NCBI RefSeq assembly: GCF_012910905.1
Contig: NZ_WTVN01000025.1
Span: 1 to 64,000 of the forward strand
DNA: 64,000 nt
Source of the DNA: Aromatoleum toluvorans
GTDB lineage: Bacteria > Pseudomonadota > Gammaproteobacteria > Burkholderiales > Rhodocyclaceae
Direction: 5' to 3'
Under the pieces are notes generated by a model. It did no database searches. It was given only the letters and a program-made list of their open reading frames with translations, and was not told the DNA's origin. Within the stretch, counting starts at the first letter, position 1. Each line of letters opens with the position of its first letter. A program made the position numbers and the translations under genes. Below, piece after piece: positions 61,238 to 64,000 of the stretch.

Positions 61238-63109
61238 TCACTTCCTGACGAACTGGACGGAATGGATGGACTGGACGGGCTGCGCGTGCACGATCGCTTC
61301 CGGCGCGCAGGGCTGCACGCACAGGCCGCAGCCGGTGCAGGCGGAAGTCTCGATGCGCACGAAGGAGAGATCGACTTCCTTGCCCGAGGCCTTGACCTCC
61401 TTGCCGCGGCGCGTCACGTGAATCGCCGGGCAGCCGACTTCGACGCAGTTGCCGCAGCCGGTGCAGCGGTCTTCCTCGACCATGTAGGACTTGGCCGGCT
61501 CGTAGTGGTCGATCAGCACGCAGGGGCGATTCGTGATGATGACCGAAGGTTCCTCGATCTTCGTCTCCTCGCGCAGCGCCTTGAACAGCACCGGCAGCTG
61601 GTAGGGATCGACGACGCGGATGCGATCCTTCTTCACGCCGAGCGCCTCGCACAGTTTCGCGAAGTCCACGCGCTGGGTTTCCTCACCGTGGATGTCGCGG
61701 CCGGTGCCGGGGTTGTCCTGGCCGCCGGTCATGCCGACGGCGCGGTTGTCGAGCAGCAGCACGGTGACGTTGCCGCGGTTCCAGGTGATGTCGAGCAGGC
61801 CCTGCATGCCCATGTGCATGAAGGTCGAATCGCCGATCACCGCGACGACCTTCTTGTTCTCGTCGACCTTGCCGCGCCCCTTGTCCATCCCCAGCGCGGT
61901 GCCCATCGACGCGCCCATCGAGATGCAGGTGTCGAGCGCGTTCCACGGGTGGCCGGCGCCCAGCGTGTAGCAGCCGATGTCGCCCGAGATCAGCACGTTG
62001 CGCATCTGCGAGAGCGTGTAATACACGCCCAGGTGCGGGCACGCGACGCACATCGTCGGCGGGCGCGGGAAGACCTGCTGGGGCGGCACGTGCTCGGGTT
62101 CCGGCACGGCCTCGCCGCGCAGGCGCCTGACGGCCGGTTCCAGCACGTCGGGCGCGAGCTCGCCGATGCGCGGCAGCACGTCCTTGCCGTGGCACACGAT
62201 GCCCGCGGCCTTCATTTCGGTTTCCAGCAGCGGCTCAGTTTCCTCGACGACCAGCACGGCGTCGACGGTTGCCGCGAAAGCGCGCAGGCTCTCCAGCGGC
62301 GGCGGACAGGACAGGCCCAGCTTGAACACCGGCGCGTCGGGGAAGGCGTCGCGCACGTGCATGAAGGTCGGCCCCGAGGTGACGAAGCCGATGCGGCGAT
62401 CGCTACCTTCCAGTTGGAAGTTGAGCGGCGAGGCCTCCGCCTCGGCGCGGGCCGCGGCCTCGCGCTGGAACATCGACGGCAGGCGCGGCTTGGCGTTGCC
62501 CGGCACCATGACCCAGTGGCGCGGGTCCTTCACGAAGCCGGCCGGCTCGTGCTCGATGCGGCCGCCGGTCTGCACGACGCCCTTCACATGGCAGATGCGC
62601 GTTGTCAGGCGCAGGATCACCGGGCTCTTCAGGCGTTCGGACAGGTCGAAGGCCGCCAGCGTCATCGCATAGGCTTCCTGCGAATCGGCCGGCTCCAGCA
62701 CCGGCACGTGCGCGAAGCGGCCCCAGTAGCGCGAATCCTGTTCGTTCTGCGACGAGGACATGCCCACGTCGTCGGCCACCGCGATCACCAGCCCGCCTTC
62801 GGTGCCGGTGACGGTGATCGTCATCAGCGCGTCCGAGGCGACGTTCAGGCCCACGTGCTTCATCGCGCAGAACGCGCGGGCGCCGACCATCGATGCGCCG
62901 AGGGCCACTTCCAGCGCGACCTTCTCGTTCACCGACCACTCGGTGTAGAGGTCGGGGTAGCGCGCCAGCACCTCGAGGATCTCGGTGGACGGCGTGCCGG
63001 GGTAGGCGGCGGCGACGCGTGTGCCGGCTTCCCAGACGGCGCGGGCGACCGCGTCGTTGCCGGAGAGGAACAGGCGCGCGGCCGCGGGGACGGGCTGGGT
63101 GGCTGGCAT
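61238..63109 (-). CDS. iorA: indolepyruvate ferredoxin oxidoreductase alpha subunit
   Basis: A 623-residue thiamine-diphosphate and iron-sulfur subunit. The N-terminal pyrimidine-binding domain (about 1-180; SGNDAVARAVWEAGTRVAAAYPGTPSTEILE) comes first. The central TPP domain has GDIGCYTLGAGHPWNALDTCISMGASMGTALG and the metal-binding GDSTFMHMG...NRAVGMTGGQ. The C-terminal ferredoxin-like part has two [4Fe-4S] motifs, CTGCGNCVEVGCP and CTGCGLCVQPCAP. The ATG at 63109 is 31 bases from a 28-bp palindrome (63141-63168), a likely operator. Operon with iorB. The short tail after the last cluster (HAQPVQSIHSVQFVRK) is encoded by a quasi-repetitive TGGACGGAATGGATGGACTG-like stretch. Confidence 0.97.
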   Translation of the reverse strand: MPATQPVPAAARLFLSGNDAVARAVWEAGTRVAAAYPGTPSTEILEVLARYPDLYTEWSVNEKVALEVALGASMVGARAFCAMKHVGLNVASDALMTITVTGTEGGLVIAVADDVGMSSSQNEQDSRYWGRFAHVPVLEPADSQEAYAMTLAAFDLSERLKSPVILRLTTRICHVKGVVQTGGRIEHEPAGFVKDPRHWVMVPGNAKPRLPSMFQREAAARAEAEASPLNFQLEGSDRRIGFVTSGPTFMHVRDAFPDAPVFKLGLSCPPPLESLRAFAATVDAVLVVEETEPLLETEMKAAGIVCHGKDVLPRIGELAPDVLEPAVRRLRGEAVPEPEHVPPQQVFPRPPTMCVACPHLGVYYTLSQMRNVLISGDIGCYTLGAGHPWNALDTCISMGASMGTALGMDKGRGKVDENKKVVAVIGDSTFMHMGMQGLLDITWNRGNVTVLLLDNRAVGMTGGQDNPGTGRDIHGEETQRVDFAKLCEALGVKKDRIRVVDPYQLPVLFKALREETKIEEPSVIITNRPCVLIDHYEPAKSYMVEEDRCTGCGNCVEVGCPAIHVTRRGKEVKASGKEVDLSFVRIETSACTGCGLCVQPCAPEAIVHAQPVQSIHSVQFVRK

Positions 63110-63140
63110 GGGGGGACCCTGGGCAATGTGAATGGGGAGA

Positions 63141-63168
63141 GCAAAGTTTACCGATCGGTCAACTTTGC
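63141..63168. promoter_or_regulatory. 28-bp near-perfect palindrome upstream of iorA (operator candidate)
   Basis: The outer arms GCAAAGTT (63141-63148) and AACTTTGC (63161-63168) flank the self-complementary core ACCGATCGGT (63150-63159). Only one base pair of the 28-bp palindrome (T63149 against C63160) fails. ACCGATCGGT cores are typical of TetR-family operators that control aromatic or acyl-CoA pathways. A TTGACC element on the minus strand overlaps it. Confidence 0.72.
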
Positions 63169-63187
63169 CCCATTGACGAGGATCAAG

Positions 63188-63207
63188 GGCGCGGGAGGTC
63201 CCGCGCC
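63188..63207 (-). terminator. hairpin after the cytochrome c gene
   Basis: Perfect 9-bp stem GGCGCGGGA / TCCCGCGCC with a two-base loop, 61 bases beyond the cytochrome stop on the minus strand. It is followed by CCTTGATCC rather than a T-run. It separates the cytochrome transcript from the iorA control region. Confidence 0.5.
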
Positions 63208-63268
63208 GGGCGGGCGCGCCACGATGTGCCACCCCTTGAACCGCGCCGAAGGGCGCGGTCGGCGGCGC

Positions 63269-63865
63269 TTACTCCATCACGCTGAGGAACAGGGCGACGG
63301 ATTCGATCTCCGGGTCGGCGATGTTCTCGACGACCGTATGCATCACCATGTTCGGCGAGGAGCGCGAATGATCGCGGAACGCGCGCAACTGCGAGGCGAG
63401 GTACTGGGCGTGCTGGCCGGCGAGCCGCGGCAGGTACATCGCGCCGCGGCCCTGCGGACCGTGGCAGGTCGTACACGCCGTCACGCCCTTCGCCGGGATG
63501 CCGGAAAAGTAGATGTGGCGGCCGAGATCGACCTGCACGGGATCGCCTCCCGTCTCGGGCACCATCGGCTTCTCGCTGAAATATTCGGCCAGCGCACGCA
63601 TTTCGCCGCCGGAGAGGTCATTGACGCGTGTGCGCATGCGCTTGCTGGTGCGCACGCCGGTCTTGAAGTTGGCCATCTGCCGCGTGAGATAGTCGACGTT
63701 CTGTCCCGCAAGCTTGGGGAACTCCGCCTCCCCGCTCAGGCCGTTCGTGCCGTGGCACTTGCGACAGCGCTCACGCACCAGCTGCTCCGCCGGCCGATCC
63801 GTTGCGATGGCCGGCGCCACGCAGCCGAGGACGAGAACCGCGACCAGAAACTTCCCGATGCTCAT
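63269..63865 (-). CDS. diheme cytochrome c (c4-like)
   Basis: A 198-residue exported electron carrier. The signal peptide (about 1-22, hydrophobic FLVAVLVLGCVAPAIA) is followed by two tandem cytochrome c domains, each with one haem-binding motif: CRKCH (34-38) and CTTCH (131-135). Met ligand regions near FKTGVR and SSPNMVMH lie in the c4-type positions (PKLAGQNVDYLTRQMANFKTG; PRLAGQHAQYLASQLRAFRDH). It probably shuttles electrons to a terminal oxidase or denitrification enzyme in the periplasm. A FixJ-type regulator gene lies 34 bases upstream on the same strand. Confidence 0.94.
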   Translation of the reverse strand: MSIGKFLVAVLVLGCVAPAIATDRPAEQLVRERCRKCHGTNGLSGEAEFPKLAGQNVDYLTRQMANFKTGVRTSKRMRTRVNDLSGGEMRALAEYFSEKPMVPETGGDPVQVDLGRHIYFSGIPAKGVTACTTCHGPQGRGAMYLPRLAGQHAQYLASQLRAFRDHSRSSPNMVMHTVVENIADPEIESVALFLSVME

Positions 63866-63899
63866 ACCCCTCCCCCAAACCTCAAGGGCGGACCGCCAC

Positions 63900-64000
63900 C
63901 TATCCGCGGCCGCCGATCCCCGGTAAGACCAGCACGTTCTGCACGAGTTCGGCGAGCGAATTCGCCTCCATCTTCTCCATCACCCGCGCCCGATGCACTT
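63900..64000 (-). CDS. C-terminal end of a FixJ-type response regulator (partial)
   Basis: The last 33 codons of a minus-strand gene cut by the window edge. The residues VHRARVMEKMEANSLAELVQNVL match the end of the LuxR-type helix-turn-helix of FixJ/TodT regulators (recognition-helix segment VHR-x-RVMEKM). The rest of the gene lies to the right of the window. It would be the output partner of a sensor kinase that is not visible here. Confidence 0.75.
   Translation of the reverse strand, partial: VHRARVMEKMEANSLAELVQNVLVLPGIGGRG

Noticed and set aside
61238-61290. Tandem repeat TGGACGG/TGGATGG at the iorA 3' end as a mobile or phase-variable element
   Set aside because: Only about three imperfect short units, within the coding tail; too weak to call.

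Overview
The window is about 64 kb of GC-rich, densely packed bacterial chromosome. Protein content points to a betaproteobacterium, most likely Rhodocyclales (Azoarcus/Thauera/Aromatoleum-like). The signs are a diheme c-type cytochrome of the c4 kind, indolepyruvate ferredoxin oxidoreductase, a folD-purE-purK-Sua5 run, DctB/DctA with a sigma-54 type promoter, and very GC-rich third codon positions. The genus is an inference from style and content, not from a marker gene.

Left part (1-24.8 kb): a sensor kinase cut by the window edge; two TonB-dependent receptors with small hypothetical genes; a DUF302-like secreted protein; a PAS-GGDEF-EAL c-di-GMP protein; a Tat-exported beta-carbonic-anhydrase-like protein; a tandem pair of small heat-shock proteins; the RNA-repair pair RtcB and archease; a ClpP-like lipoprotein; an ACP-FAAL-acyltransferase fusion; and a convergent fatty-acid operon (acyl-CoA dehydrogenase, thiolase, acyl-CoA synthetase) with a divergent AraC-type regulator. 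An MFS exporter and an internally deleted LysE relic follow.

Middle part (24.8-45.8 kb): a four-gene signalling operon is read leftwards. Its first gene encodes a 1,527-residue histidine kinase with ten PAS domains. Nine of these form an exact 124-residue (372-bp) tandem array with a higher-order A-B1-B2-B3 pattern. Directly upstream, on the same strand, lie a TIR-ATPase protein and a SLOG-like membrane protein, a plausible nucleotide-signalling conflict module. Next come a helical periplasmic protein, DctB, a TSUP permease, DctA behind a -24/-12 promoter, a decayed chrA coupled to an MFS gene, ArfB, a VF530-like DNA-binding protein and a FitAB-type toxin-antitoxin pair.

Island (46.28-56.72 kb): a type I restriction-modification operon (hsdM, hsdS, DUF1016 nuclease, hsdR, YgjP-like metallopeptidase) plus a DUF429-like gene sits between the 3' end of a tRNA-Ala(CGC) gene and a degenerate direct repeat of that 3' end. 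A tRNA-type terminator lies just outside the left repeat. No integrase is left.

Right part (56.7-64 kb): core metabolism on the minus strand, with Sua5/TsaC, PurK, PurE, FolD, IorB, IorA, a diheme cytochrome c and the C-terminus of a FixJ-type response regulator. A 28-bp near-perfect palindrome lies in front of iorA.
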